From Bordetella parapertussis (GTDB lineage Bacteria > Pseudomonadota > Gammaproteobacteria > Burkholderiales > Burkholderiaceae_D): a DNA stretch of 64,000 nucleotides. The notes below the pieces were generated by a model. It had not been told where the DNA came from. It worked only from the letters and a program-made list of their open reading frames with translations, and ran no database searches. The translations under genes and the position numbers were made by a program. Location: contig CAMCXB010000004.1 in the NCBI GenBank assembly GCA_945883145.1, positions 1 through 64,000 on the forward strand, given 5' to 3'. Below, one piece after another: positions 47,526 to 56,993 of this stretch (the stretch's first letter is position 1; every line of letters begins with the position of its first letter).

Positions 47526-48689
47526 ATGTCAACAGAATATTTCTTTACCTCTGAGTCCGTATCTGAAGGTCATCCGGACAAAGTAGCCGACCAAATTTCC
47601 GATGCTATTCTTGATGCGATTCTCGAACAGGATCCGCGTTCACGCGTAGCAGCTGAAACCCTTTGCAACACTGGTTTAGTGGTGTTAGCGGGTGAAATCA
47701 CCACCACTGCCAACGTTGATTACATCAAAGTTGCACGTGACACGATTAAGCGCATAGGCTATGACAATACCGATTACGGTATTGATTACAAAGGTTGTGC
47801 TGTCATGGTTTGCTATGACAAGCAGTCACCAGATATTGCCCAAGGCGTGGACGAAGGCAAAGGTTTAGATCTCGATCAGGGTGCTGGCGATCAGGGTCTG
47901 ATGTTTGGCTATGCTTGCGATGAAACGCCAGAGCTGATGCCTGCAGCGATTTACTACTCACATCGTATCGTTGAACGTCAAGCGCAAATGCGTAAAGATG
48001 GACGTCTGCCTTGGTTGCGTCCCGATGCAAAATCACAAGTCACACTCAAGTACGTTGATGGTAAACCAGTTTCTATAGACACCATCGTTTTGTCTACTCA
48101 GCACGCGCCTGAAATGGAGCATAAGCAAATTGAAGAAGCGGCGATTGAGTCCATCATCAAGCCTGTCGTGCCTAAAGAATGGTTGAAGGACACCCGTTAT
48201 TTAATTAATCCAACCGGACGATTTGTAATCGGTGGTCCACAAGGTGATTGCGGTCTAACCGGTCGTAAAATTATCGTTGATACCTACGGCGGTGCAGCGC
48301 CCCATGGTGGTGGTGCTTTTTCAGGCAAGGATCCTACTAAGGTAGATCGTTCAGCAGCCTATGCTGGCCGTTATGTTGCAAAGAACATTGTTGCAGCAGG
48401 TCTTGCTTCACGTTGCCAGATTCAGATTTCTTATGCGATTGGTATTGCTAAGCCTACTTCTGTGATGGTCACCACCTTCGGCACAGGCAAAATCAGTGAC
48501 GAAAAAATTGCAGCCTTAGTGAGTGAGCATTTTGATTTGCGCCCTAAAGGCATCGTGCAAATGCTCGATTTATTGCGTCCTATTTATCAAAAAACAGCAG
48601 CCTATGGCCACTTCGGTCGTGAAGAGCCAGAGTTTACTTGGGAGCGCACAGATAAAGCGGCGGCATTAAAAGCGGCTGCTGGTATTTAA
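47526..48689 (+). CDS. metK: S-adenosylmethionine synthase
   Basis: Makes SAM from methionine and ATP. The 387-residue protein has the signature [28 protein letters not shown] and [23 protein letters not shown], which binds the polyphosphate. AGGAG precedes the ATG. It is divergent from the lipid A acyltransferases and is followed by a terminator and then by the riboswitch-controlled ahcY, so SAM production and recycling are adjacent but separately controlled. Confidence 0.98.
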   Translation: MSTEYFFTSESVSEGHPDKVADQISDAILDAILEQDPRSRVAAETLCNTGLVVLAGEITTTANVDYIKVARDTIKRIGYDNTDYGIDYKGCAVMVCYDKQSPDIAQGVDEGKGLDLDQGAGDQGLMFGYACDETPELMPAAIYYSHRIVERQAQMRKDGRLPWLRPDAKSQVTLKYVDGKPVSIDTIVLSTQHAPEMEHKQIEEAAIESIIKPVVPKEWLKDTRYLINPTGRFVIGGPQGDCGLTGRKIIVDTYGGAAPHGGGAFSGKDPTKVDRSAAYAGRYVAKNIVAAGLASRCQIQISYAIGIAKPTSVMVTTFGTGKISDEKIAALVSEHFDLRPKGIVQMLDLLRPIYQKTAAYGHFGREEPEFTWERTDKAAALKAAAGI

Positions 48690-48710
48690 ACCGATCTCAT
48701 CTATAAAGCG

Positions 48711-48746
48711 GACTAGCTTGCAGTGTTATGCAGCTAGTCTTCTTTT
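48711..48746 (+). terminator. Intrinsic terminator downstream of metK
   Basis: GACTAGCTTGCA (48711-48722) and TGCAGCTAGTC (48729-48739) form a stem with one bulged base and a 6-base loop, followed by TTCTTTT (48740-48746). Confidence 0.75.
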
Positions 48747-48807
48747 ATCAACGATAATAATTTGCTAATAAATCAAAATTTTTTTGTTAAATTTCAAATT
48801 TAAGAAG

Positions 48808-48837
48808 CTGTCAAGCAGAAAAGTTCTAAATTAGATT
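48808..48837 (+). promoter_or_regulatory. Probable ahcY promoter
   Basis: CTGTCA (48808-48813) and TAGATT (48832-48837) are separated by 18 bases. The predicted start near 48844 falls just before the riboswitch, which fits the expected transcript. Confidence 0.45.
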
Positions 48838-48848
48838 AAAATGCTGTC

Positions 48849-48917
48849 CTGCCAAGGAGCGTTGCGACAGAGGTTCACTCTGCCAGGCTTGGCTGGTCAT
48901 TTTGCAACTGCGCTCAC
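48849..48917 (+). ncRNA. SAH (S-adenosylhomocysteine) riboswitch
   Basis: The 5' leader of ahcY matches the SAH riboswitch architecture. P1 pairs GCCAAG (48851-48856) with CTTGGC (48888-48893). P2 pairs CAGAG (48868-48872) with CTCTG (48878-48882). The P4 pseudoknot pairs GAGCG (48857-48861) with CGCTC (48911-48915), extended by TTGC/GCAA (48862-48865, 48904-48907). The conserved GAGCGTTGCGAC and CCAGGCTTGG strings are recognisable. It ends about 20 bases before the ahcY ribosome binding site. In this class, SAH binding raises expression of the SAH-recycling gene. Confidence 0.9.
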
Positions 48918-48948
48918 GTTACTTTCTTTCACAGAAAAGGAGGGCGTG

Positions 48949-50373
48949 ATGAGCGCCGTATTAAAACCCGTTAATTCTTCATTCACTGACTACGTCATTG
49001 CTGACATTAGCTTAGCTGATTGGGGCAATAAAGAAATCCGCATTGCAGAAACCGAAATGCCAGGTCTGATGGCAATTCGCGAAGAGTTCGCAAAAGCGCA
49101 ACCTTTAAAAGGCGCGCGTATTACTGGATCGTTGCATATGACGATACAAACCGCAGTGTTAATCCAAACTCTGGAAGCACTAGGTGCAGAAATACGTTGG
49201 GCATCCTGTAATATCTATTCAACCCAAGACCACGCAGCAGCTGCGATTGCAGCAGCGGGTACACCTGTGTTTGCAGTTAAGGGTGAAAACTTGGATGAAT
49301 ACTGGGAATACACCCATCGCATTTTTGAATGGGCAGATGGCGGTTATACCAACATGATCTTGGATGATGGCGGCGATGCCACTATGTTGCTGCACTTAGG
49401 TACTCGTGCAGAAAAAGATTTAAGTGTCTTGAACAATCCAGATTCAGAAGAAGCAATTTGCCTCTTCAACTCTATCAAAGCAAAACTGAAAACCGATCCA
49501 ACTTGGTATTCAACTCGTTTAGCGCATGTTAAAGGCGTAACGGAAGAAACTACGACTGGTGTGCATCGTTTATATCAAATGCACAAAGAAGGTAAGTTGG
49601 CTTTCCCAGCAATTAACGTCAATGACTCCGTCACCAAAGCTAAGTTCGATAACTTATATGGCTGCCGTGAATCCTTGGTCGATGGCATCAAACGTGCGAC
49701 TGACGTCATGATCGCAGGTAAAGTAGCTGTTGTTGCAGGCTATGGCGATGTGGGCAAAGGTTCAGCCCAAGCATTGCGTGCATTGTCTGCGCAAGTATGG
49801 GTGACAGAGATTGATCCTATCTGTGCATTGCAAGCTGCAATGGAAGGCTATCGTATTGTAACTATGGACTATGCAGCAGAACATGCAGACATCTTCGTTA
49901 CTGCGACAGGTAACTATCATGTGATCACCCATGAGCACATGAAAAAAATGAAAGACCAAGCGATTGTTTGTAACATTGGTCACTTCGATAATGAAATCGA
50001 AGTTGCCGCACTTAAGCAATACACATGGGAAAACATTAAGCCACAAGTGGATCACATTGTGTTCCCAGATGGTAAGCGCATCATCTTGTTGGCAGAAGGT
50101 CGTCTCGTAAACTTAGGTTGCGGTACCGGTCATCCTTCTTACGTCATGAGCTCATCCTTTGCAAATCAAACGATTGCGCAAATCGAGTTATATAACCGTA
50201 CGAAAGACTATCCTATCGGCGTATATACATTGCCTAAGCATTTAGATGAGAAGGTTGCGCGTTTGCAGTTGCAAAAACTCAATGCACAATTAACTGAGTT
50301 GACTGAAGAGCAAGCTGCTTATATCGGTGTCAAGCAAGAAGGTCCATACAAGCCTGAGCTATATCGCTATTAA
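48949..50373 (+). CDS. ahcY: Adenosylhomocysteinase (SAH hydrolase)
   Basis: Splits the methylation product SAH into adenosine and homocysteine. The start is ATG 48949 with AAGGAGGG as ribosome binding site (48937-48944); the open frame extends to 48841, but that region is the riboswitch. The 474-residue protein shows [47 protein letters not shown] and the NAD-binding [17 protein letters not shown], and ends in the family's KPELYRY. metF lies downstream, completing the methyl cycle. Confidence 0.98.
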   Translation: MSAVLKPVNSSFTDYVIADISLADWGNKEIRIAETEMPGLMAIREEFAKAQPLKGARITGSLHMTIQTAVLIQTLEALGAEIRWASCNIYSTQDHAAAAIAAAGTPVFAVKGENLDEYWEYTHRIFEWADGGYTNMILDDGGDATMLLHLGTRAEKDLSVLNNPDSEEAICLFNSIKAKLKTDPTWYSTRLAHVKGVTEETTTGVHRLYQMHKEGKLAFPAINVNDSVTKAKFDNLYGCRESLVDGIKRATDVMIAGKVAVVAGYGDVGKGSAQALRALSAQVWVTEIDPICALQAAMEGYRIVTMDYAAEHADIFVTATGNYHVITHEHMKKMKDQAIVCNIGHFDNEIEVAALKQYTWENIKPQVDHIVFPDGKRIILLAEGRLVNLGCGTGHPSYVMSSSFANQTIAQIELYNRTKDYPIGVYTLPKHLDEKVARLQLQKLNAQLTELTEEQAAYIGVKQEGPYKPELYRY

Positions 50374-50397
50374 TTTGCTTATTGTGTTTGTAGAGTG

Positions 50398-50436
50398 AAT
50401 GGATTTCGGTGTATGCCGGAATCCATTTTCCTTTTT
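50398..50436 (+). terminator. Intrinsic terminator downstream of ahcY
   Basis: AATGGATTTCGG (50398-50409) and CCGGAATCCATT (50416-50427) form a 12-bp stem with one T-G wobble and a 6-base loop. It is followed by TTCCTTTTTC. It would limit read-through to the membrane protein gene and metF. Confidence 0.75.
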
Positions 50437-50450
50437 CACTTTTCGGATCG

Positions 50451-50795
50451 ATGATGCGCTTGCTACTGATCTGGTTGATTAACACCATCGCTTTATTTGT
50501 TTTGCCCTTGATCTTAAAATCAGTGCAAATCGATAGCTTTACTACAGCATTGGTTGCAGCATTAGTACTTGGGTTAATCAATACGCTGATTCGACCGATA
50601 CTGATTCTTTTAACTTTCCCTGTCACAGTTCTCACACTAGGTTTATTTATTCTAGTGGTTAATGGCCTAATGTTTTGGGCTGCCTCTGATCTTGTGCAAG
50701 GATTTCAGGTGGCTGGCTTTTCTTCGGCAGTATTGGGTGCACTGCTTTACAGTGTGATTTCATGGCTGTTGTCAGCAATTTTCATAAGAAAATAA
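50451..50795 (+). CDS. Phage holin family 4 / YvlD-like small membrane protein
   Basis: A 114-residue polytopic protein with four predicted membrane helices (LLLIWLINTIALFVLPLIL, ALVAALVLGLINTLIRPIL, LTLGLFILVVNGLMFWAAS, AVLGALLYSVISWLLSAIF). This is the phage_holin_4 superfamily, which is found in many chromosomes without a lytic role. ATG 50451 (or 50454) is chosen; the longer frame starts inside the terminator. It abuts metF directly, and the pair is common in betaproteobacteria. Confidence 0.8.
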   Translation: MMRLLLIWLINTIALFVLPLILKSVQIDSFTTALVAALVLGLINTLIRPILILLTFPVTVLTLGLFILVVNGLMFWAASDLVQGFQVAGFSSAVLGALLYSVISWLLSAIFIRK

Positions 50796-51650
50796 ATGCA
50801 AGAACAATTATTTAGTGTTGAATTTTTCCCGCCTAAAACAACTGAAGGTGCTGACAAACTACGTATCGTCAGAGAGAAACTAGCAGCGTTACATCCTGCT
50901 TATTTCTCTGTCACTTTTGGTGCGGGTGGCTCTACGCAATCAGGTACACGTGACACCGTATTGGAAATTCGCGCTGAGGGTATGCAAGCTGCACCGCATT
51001 TGTCTTGCATCGGGCGGACACGTGAAGAGTTACGCGACTTAATCATAGAATATAAATCACATGGCATTAAACAATTAGTCGCCTTACGTGGTGATTTGCC
51101 TAGTGGTTATGGCGCAGGTGGATTTTCTTCGGGTCAGTTTAGTTATGCCAATGAGCTAATAGAATTCATTCGCGCTGAAACCGGTGATTGGTTTCACATA
51201 GAAGCGGCGGCTTATCCAGAAATGCATCCACAAGCAAAATCGCCGCAAGATGATTTGAAGAATTTTGTACGCAAAATAAAGGCAGGTGCGAATTCTGCTA
51301 TCACACAGTATTTTTATAATGCCGATGCTTATTTTCGTTTTGTTGATGAGACACGCAAGCAAGGAGTGGATGTACCTATCGTAGCCGGCATTATGCCGAT
51401 TACGAATTACACACAGCTAATGAGGTTTTCTGAAATGTGTGGAGCAGAGATACCGCGTTGGGTTAAATTAAAACTCGCTAGCTTTGGTGATGATACAGAA
51501 TCAATACGCGCCTTTGGTTTAGATGTGGTTGCAGCCTTGTGTGATCAGTTACTCAAAGGTGGTGCACCAGGCTTGCATTTCTATTCTTTGAATCAAGCTG
51601 CACCTACGATGGCAATTTTGCAGCGTTTAGGTCTTGCACAATCAAATTAA
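50796..51650 (+). CDS. metF: 5,10-methylenetetrahydrofolate reductase
   Basis: FAD enzyme that makes 5-methyl-THF for methionine synthesis. The 284-residue TIM barrel has EFFPPKTTEGADKL, VTFGAGGSTQSGTRDT, LRGDLPSGYG, AAYPEMHPQA and GANSAITQYFYNAD. It starts one base after the membrane protein gene. Its last nine bases overlap the stop region of the convergent cyclo-ligase gene. Confidence 0.97.
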   Translation: MQEQLFSVEFFPPKTTEGADKLRIVREKLAALHPAYFSVTFGAGGSTQSGTRDTVLEIRAEGMQAAPHLSCIGRTREELRDLIIEYKSHGIKQLVALRGDLPSGYGAGGFSSGQFSYANELIEFIRAETGDWFHIEAAAYPEMHPQAKSPQDDLKNFVRKIKAGANSAITQYFYNADAYFRFVDETRKQGVDVPIVAGIMPITNYTQLMRFSEMCGAEIPRWVKLKLASFGDDTESIRAFGLDVVAALCDQLLKGGAPGLHFYSLNQAAPTMAILQRLGLAQSN

Positions 51651-52196
51651 TTTTTCTTCTGTGAGTATCCAGTCGAGCGCAATATCGTGAGTTGATGCTG
51701 CAAAATCTACACAGGTAAATGAATAGGCAATACCAACCGCAAGCATTTGCTTAGCTTGCGCTAAGGTGCGATCAAAATAACCGCCGCCATAGCCTAAGCG
51801 ATAGCGCGATTCTGTAAAGCCTACACACGGAGCTAGAATTAATTCAGGTTGAACAAATGTTTCACGCGCAGCAGGTGCTGGTGTGCCACTGGCATCTTTT
51901 ATGAGCATATCGCCAGGCTGCCAAGGCGCATAGAGCAGAGCTTGATTTTTTTCTAACACCACTGGTAGTGCGAGGCGCATGTCAAGCTTGCATAAGGCTT
52001 CGTACAATGGCCTGAGATCAGGCTCGCCTGACAGAGGCAAATAAACGCCGAGTACCTGTATTTTTTGTGTTGACAAAAATACTTCTAATGCAGCCATGAT
52101 GCAACGATCAGACTGGATTTTATCTTCGGTAGATAAAGCTTTACGTGCCGCGATCAGCGATTGACGTAATGCGGATTTGTCGAGGTCAGCTTGCAT
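51642..52196 (-). CDS. 5-formyltetrahydrofolate cyclo-ligase
   Basis: Converts 5-formyl-THF to methenyl-THF, salvaging the folate pool. The 184-residue protein has the N-terminal ALRQSLIAARKAL helix, YLPLSGEPDLRPL and the nucleotide-binding RLGYGGGYFDRTLA. It faces metF and overlaps its 3' end by nine bases, so the two folate genes converge. Confidence 0.93.
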   Translation of the reverse strand: MQADLDKSALRQSLIAARKALSTEDKIQSDRCIMAALEVFLSTQKIQVLGVYLPLSGEPDLRPLYEALCKLDMRLALPVVLEKNQALLYAPWQPGDMLIKDASGTPAPAARETFVQPELILAPCVGFTESRYRLGYGGGYFDRTLAQAKQMLAVGIAYSFTCVDFAASTHDIALDWILTEEKLI

Positions 52197-52287
52197 AACT
52201 TAATAATGGTTAATTCAACCTAATTAATTAGGTATGACATGCTATTCTAAACACTCTACGAATATTCTGATATTTCAAATAGCGCCA

Positions 52288-54249
52288 ATGAAAAAATTTG
52301 TTTGTTTGCTAGTCCTTGCGCTTGAACTAATAAGTGGTATGGCCTTATTTTCTGGGTCAGCCTATGCCGCGCGCAATGAACTGACGCTAACACCAGCCGA
52401 TGCAGATTTTTTAATGCTACGCGATGCCTCTTTGCGCGGTGAAATTGCACAAGCAGGCAGAATAGCAGATAGGCTTAGTAATTATCCTATTACTTCCTAT
52501 GTTGAATACTACCGACTGTATCCACGATTAATTTCAGCACCAGAAGGTGAGATACGCGCCTTCATGGATAAATACGCAGGCACTGCCATAGCTGATAGGT
52601 TGCGTAATGATTGGCTACTGCTATTAGGGCATGCGCGTATTTGGCGCACCTTTGATGAGCAATATCCACTGTTTACTCTGAATGACGACACGCAAGTAAA
52701 ATGCTATGCCTTGCTGTCGCGAGTAAATAAACATGAGAACGTAGCCAAACAAGCACGCGACTTATTATTACAGCCAAATCAATATGGCGTGGCTTGTGCA
52801 GATTTGATTATCAATCTCTATAAAGAAAAATACTTCAAAGCAGATGATGTCTGGCATCAGATAAGGCTAGCAGCTGAATATGGCCAAATCAGTTTGGCAC
52901 GTCGCTTAGCGGGCGTTACCGATGCAACTGAAAAACAATTGGCGATGGCGATTGATAAGCCTGATCCAGTACTTGATCGCGGTATTGTTGCGCCACGCGC
53001 TTCACATGAATTATTTATTATTGCTTTAGGACGGGTAGCGCGGAATGATCCAGCGAAATCTGTAAAAGCTTTAAATAAAGTGCTAAATAAATTAAGTGAA
53101 GAAGAACAGTCGCTCGCTTGGGCACAAATTGCATTACAAGCTTCACTACAACTCTCTCGCGATGCAGCTAGTTATTGGCGCAGAACTTGGGGAGTGCAAT
53201 TATCGCAAGATGCTTATCAGTGGCGTGCACGTGCGGCATTGCGTGCAGGTGACTGGAGTATGGTGAGTAAAGCCATTAGTAGCATGCCACCTGAATTGCA
53301 AAAAGATTCCACTTGGGTGTATTGGCACGGGCGAGCTGATAAAGCACAGGGACGCAATGAAGAAGCGCAAAAACATTTTCAAAGCATAGCGACCCTTTCC
53401 AATTTTTATGGCTTACTCGCAAATGAAGAATTGGGACAAAAAGCTATGGTGTCGGAAAAGCCAATTGCACCTAAACCGGAAGAATTAGCAGAGGCTTCAA
53501 ACAACAAAGGCTTTCAACATGCATTTCGCTTTTTTGATTTAGGTTTGCGATTTGAAGGTAATCGCGAATGGAACTGGCAATTGCGTCGCATGAATGAACG
53601 GCAGTTGTTAGCTGCTGCAGAATTTGCGCGTCAAAGTGATGTACTAGATAGAATGGTGACAACCGCAGATCGCGCTAGAGTGGAGTTAGATTTTACGCAT
53701 CGCTTTCCTACGCCCCATGATGACATCATGCATACCGCAATCCAACCTATGGGTTTAGATAAAGCATGGGTCTATGGTTTGATACGTCAAGAATCACGCT
53801 TTATTAAATCTGCTCGTTCTCACGTGGGTGCTTCTGGTTTAATGCAAATCATGCCAGCGACTGCAAAATATGTGGCGCGTAAAATTGGTATGACGAGTTT
53901 TACTTTAAATAATATAAATGACACGCATACTAATATTACCTTAGGTACACAGTATCTCAATATGGTGTTAACGAATTTAGGTGGCTCACAAACACTAGCA
54001 ACGGCAGCTTACAATGCTGGACCAGGACGTCCTAGGTTGTGGCGTGCTTCATTGGAGAGGCAAATAGAAGGCGCTATATTTGCTGAAACTATCCCTTTTT
54101 CAGAAACACGTACTTATGTGAAAAATGTATTAGCCAATGCAACTTGGTATGCTGCTTTATTTGAAAATAAACCACAATCACTTAAAGCACGATTAGGTTA
54201 TGTGATGCCGGGTGATGCAAATTTGCCTGAATTAGGTGATCTTCCTTAA
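52288..54249 (+). CDS. slt: Soluble lytic murein transglycosylase (Slt70-like)
   Basis: Cleaves peptidoglycan glycan chains to form anhydromuropeptides. From ATG 52288 it has 653 residues: a signal peptide (KKFVCLLVLALELISGMALFSGSAYA), a long helical ring domain and a C-terminal SLT domain. Catalytic Glu is in RQESRF; GASGLMQIMPATA and AYNAGPGRPRLW are the other family motifs. An in-frame start at 52234 is less likely. It precedes an NAD-binding gene by 24 bases. Confidence 0.94.
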   Translation: MKKFVCLLVLALELISGMALFSGSAYAARNELTLTPADADFLMLRDASLRGEIAQAGRIADRLSNYPITSYVEYYRLYPRLISAPEGEIRAFMDKYAGTAIADRLRNDWLLLLGHARIWRTFDEQYPLFTLNDDTQVKCYALLSRVNKHENVAKQARDLLLQPNQYGVACADLIINLYKEKYFKADDVWHQIRLAAEYGQISLARRLAGVTDATEKQLAMAIDKPDPVLDRGIVAPRASHELFIIALGRVARNDPAKSVKALNKVLNKLSEEEQSLAWAQIALQASLQLSRDAASYWRRTWGVQLSQDAYQWRARAALRAGDWSMVSKAISSMPPELQKDSTWVYWHGRADKAQGRNEEAQKHFQSIATLSNFYGLLANEELGQKAMVSEKPIAPKPEELAEASNNKGFQHAFRFFDLGLRFEGNREWNWQLRRMNERQLLAAAEFARQSDVLDRMVTTADRARVELDFTHRFPTPHDDIMHTAIQPMGLDKAWVYGLIRQESRFIKSARSHVGASGLMQIMPATAKYVARKIGMTSFTLNNINDTHTNITLGTQYLNMVLTNLGGSQTLATAAYNAGPGRPRLWRASLERQIEGAIFAETIPFSETRTYVKNVLANATWYAALFENKPQSLKARLGYVMPGDANLPELGDLP

Positions 54250-54273
54250 CTGAATTAACTTTGTAGACTGACT

Positions 54274-55197
54274 ATGCGACATGAATCTATTTTGCTGTTA
54301 GGTGGTAGCGGTTTTATTGGCAGCCATATCGCAGCGCAACTAACAGCAACAGGACGACATGTTATCGTACCGACTCGACGCTATGATAGAGCGCGTCATT
54401 TGCTAGTTTTACCTACAGTGCATATCGTAGAAGCAGACATCATGGATGACGCAACATTATCTTCCTTAGTGCAGCGTGCTGATGCCGTAATTAATTTAGT
54501 GGGTGTCTTACATTCACAGCAGAGTCGAGCAGGAAGTAAATGGGGAAGAGATTTTGAACGCGCACATGTAGAGTTAACGCGTAAATTAGTGCGTTCATGT
54601 CGTATACAGAATGTAAGACGATGTGTGCATATGAGTGCACTCGGCGTAGAATTAAATGCACCTTCTATGTATTTGCGATCTAAAGCTGCTGCAGAAAAAA
54701 TCATATTAGAAGCACCGTTCTTAGATGTCACCATCATGCGTCCATCAGTCGTCTTTGGTGAAGAAGATAAATTTTTAAACTTATTCGCGAAGTTACAAAA
54801 ATTTATGCCTGTCCTAGTGCTAGGCGGAGCAGAGGCGAAATTTCAACCAGTGTATGTAAAAGATGTAGCGCAAGCTTTTGTCTCGGTTTTAGATCATCAG
54901 CAAAGTTATGGAAAAACCTATGACCTAGTTGGGTCACGTGTGTATACCTTGAGAGACTTAATAAAACTTGCTGGTATGTATAGTGGACATGAACGGCCAT
55001 TAATAGGCTTGCCGCATTTCTTAGCGAAACTGCAGGCATGGATGCTAGAGTTTATGCCTGGTGGACCACTCATGAGTCGTGATAATGTTGACTCTATGCG
55101 AGTCGATAATGTCGCAGGTCCTCGCAGTCAATTACCTCCCGATTGGAAAACTACGTCACTTGAAGCAGTGGCGCCGCATTATTTAGCGCGTGACTAA
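54274..55197 (+). CDS. NAD(P)-binding NDUFA9-like epimerase/reductase
   Basis: A 307-residue extended-SDR-like protein with the dinucleotide motif GGSGFIGSHIAAQL at the start. It has VNLVGVLHS and the sequence VRRCVHMSALGVELNAPSMYLRSKAAAE, where a Tyr-x3-Lys pattern appears as YLRSK. The complex I NDUFA9-like family, which holds NADPH structurally, is the nearest I recognise. It lies between slt and cca and overlaps the cca frame start. Confidence 0.85.
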   Translation: MRHESILLLGGSGFIGSHIAAQLTATGRHVIVPTRRYDRARHLLVLPTVHIVEADIMDDATLSSLVQRADAVINLVGVLHSQQSRAGSKWGRDFERAHVELTRKLVRSCRIQNVRRCVHMSALGVELNAPSMYLRSKAAAEKIILEAPFLDVTIMRPSVVFGEEDKFLNLFAKLQKFMPVLVLGGAEAKFQPVYVKDVAQAFVSVLDHQQSYGKTYDLVGSRVYTLRDLIKLAGMYSGHERPLIGLPHFLAKLQAWMLEFMPGGPLMSRDNVDSMRVDNVAGPRSQLPPDWKTTSLEAVAPHYLARD

Positions 55198-55201
55198 AAA
55201 A

Positions 55202-56458
55202 ATGCCACAGCCATTTGCAATTTATACCGTAGGTGGCGCGGTGCGTGATGCTTTACTTGGACTGCCAGTTAAAGATCGCGATTATGTAGTGGTGGGTGCA
55301 GACCCAGAGCAACTGCAAGCCTTTGGCTATCAACCAGTCGGTAAAGATTTTCCCGTCTTTCTTCATCCCGATACACACGAAGAATATGCATTAGCACGTA
55401 CTGAGCGAAAAACTGCGCCTGGGTATGCTGGCTTTGCTTTTCATGCTGCTGCAGATGTCACGCTAGAACAAGATTTAATGCGCCGAGATTTGACCATCAA
55501 TGCCATTGCTATGGATGAGCAAGGCAATCTGATTGATCCCTATGGCGGCCAAGCAGACATACAAAATAAAGTCTTTCGTCATGTATCAGCTGCTTATGCT
55601 GAAGATCCAGTTCGTATATTGCGATTAGCACGGTTTGCTGCACGCTTTCCAGATTTCAGCATTGCTGCTGAAACTATGCAACTTATGCAAACAATGGTGC
55701 AAGCAGGAGAAGTGGATGCATTGGTTCCTGAACGCGTATGGCAAGAATTATCACGCGGTTTGATGGAGAAAAAACCTTCGCGACAATTTCAGGTCTTGCA
55801 TGAATGTGGTGCCTTACAAAAAATCCTACCTGAGTTAGCAGCGTTAGATACAGTGCAGCGCACTAATTCTTCGCAGTCTGAAAAAAATCGCTATTTGATC
55901 GCACTACAAGTAGTGGATCAGGCTGCTAAGCATAATGCAAGTCTTGCTATTCGTTGTGCGGTCTTGCTATGTGATGCGGCAATGCTAAATGAACAAAGTG
56001 ATGTAGTCTCAACCTCAACTAAGCTGTCGTCATTGAATACAAGATTCGTTGAAGCAGCTTGTACTCGACTAAAAATTCAAAATGAAGTACGTGATGTGGC
56101 AATCATGTTTGCAAGAGAATCAAGTCATCTTCATCATGCAAATACATTTGCAGCAGAAATGCTCGTAAAATTATTTGAGCGTTGTGATGCATTTCGTAGG
56201 CCAGAACGTTTTGGAGAATTATTAATCGCAATGCAGTATCAAGGCGTTGTGCAAACATCAGCGCTAAGTTCAGGTGAACATAAGGCTGCATTTATTCGTT
56301 CAGCTCTTATGGCTGCGCAGTCTATACCAGCTGGAACTATTGCAGCAGCAGTGTCGGCTCGTGTTACTGGCAATGCTGCTGAGCAGATTGCTAAAGCTAT
56401 ACATAATGAGCGAATAGCAGCAATAGAACACGTTCTACAACAACACCAATCACACTAA
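55202..56458 (+). CDS. cca: CCA tRNA nucleotidyltransferase with degenerate HD domain
   Basis: Adds or repairs the CCA end of tRNA. From ATG 55202 it has 418 residues. The class II head is intact: VGGAVRDALLGLPVKDRDYVV with the metal aspartates, RTERK, RRDLTINAIA and EDPVRILRLARFAARF. The C-terminal part has the length of the HD-bearing type, but the HD signature is lost: the expected LLHDLGK reads LLCDAAM, and the upstream HT pair is replaced by NRYLIALQ. Nucleotidyl transfer should persist; the phosphatase and phosphodiesterase activities probably do not. A GTG at 55190 is an alternative start. Confidence 0.93.
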   Translation: MPQPFAIYTVGGAVRDALLGLPVKDRDYVVVGADPEQLQAFGYQPVGKDFPVFLHPDTHEEYALARTERKTAPGYAGFAFHAAADVTLEQDLMRRDLTINAIAMDEQGNLIDPYGGQADIQNKVFRHVSAAYAEDPVRILRLARFAARFPDFSIAAETMQLMQTMVQAGEVDALVPERVWQELSRGLMEKKPSRQFQVLHECGALQKILPELAALDTVQRTNSSQSEKNRYLIALQVVDQAAKHNASLAIRCAVLLCDAAMLNEQSDVVSTSTKLSSLNTRFVEAACTRLKIQNEVRDVAIMFARESSHLHHANTFAAEMLVKLFERCDAFRRPERFGELLIAMQYQGVVQTSALSSGEHKAAFIRSALMAAQSIPAGTIAAAVSARVTGNAAEQIAKAIHNERIAAIEHVLQQHQSH

Positions 56459-56469
56459 AGCGAAAAAAA

Positions 56470-56493
56470 GGATCCGAGCAAACGATCGGATCC
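56470..56493 (-). terminator. Intrinsic terminator downstream of the EF-hand gene
   Basis: GGATCCGA (56470-56477) and TCGGATCC (56486-56493) form a perfect 8-bp stem, followed on the minus strand by seven T (56463-56469). A second hairpin, CACGCA/TGCGTG (56498-56513), lies between it and the gene. Confidence 0.85.
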
Positions 56494-56522
56494 AGTGCAC
56501 GCAATCATGCGTGTTATAAATC

Positions 56523-56993
56523 TTAATGTGAGCGATGCTTTTTCTTCATGCCTGCTTCGGTTTCCTCATGACTCAATTTGCCATCTTTATTTTTATCGAG
56601 TTTCTCAAAGTCACGCACTAGACGCGGCATGTCACCACTTTCTACTTCAGCTTTACTCAGATATCCGTCGCTATCTTTATCTGCCAACTTCCAACGTTCT
56701 TGCATAGTACCTTGATATTTTTCATGCATAGTTTTGTAGCGTGCTTGCATTTCATCTTTAGAAATAAAACCATCTTTATTCGTATCAATTTCTAAGAATA
56801 ATTTATCGCATCCCTCTTTGTGTTCTGCTTGACTGATTTTTCCATCTTTATCTTTGTCAAACTGACTAAACATAGAATGCATGCCACCATCATACATATC
56901 ACCACCGCGCTTGTTATGGTCTTCATGATGATTAGCATAAGCAAAGCCAGCAAAGACTAAGCCAGTGAGTAAGACTAATTGATGTATTTTCAT
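56523..56993 (-). CDS. Secreted EF-hand calcium-binding protein
   Basis: A 156-residue periplasmic or secreted protein with a signal peptide (MKIHQLVLLTGLVFAGFAYA). It has four EF-hand loops at about 46-57 (DKDKDGKISQAE), 70-81 (DTNKDGFISKDE), 105-116 (DKDSDGYLSKAE) and 133-144 (DKNKDGKLSHEE). All keep the 1, 3, 5 and 12 ligands. The tail is basic (KKKHRSH) and a His-rich stretch follows the signal. A calcium buffer or sensor is likely; no partner is evident. It converges on cca. Confidence 0.88.
   Translation of the reverse strand: MKIHQLVLLTGLVFAGFAYANHHEDHNKRGGDMYDGGMHSMFSQFDKDKDGKISQAEHKEGCDKLFLEIDTNKDGFISKDEMQARYKTMHEKYQGTMQERWKLADKDSDGYLSKAEVESGDMPRLVRDFEKLDKNKDGKLSHEETEAGMKKKHRSH

Noticed and set aside
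47480..47526. Possible SAM riboswitch before metK
   Set aside because: The gap before metK is only about 45 bases and shows no recognisable SAM riboswitch stem pattern, in contrast to the clear SAH type before ahcY.
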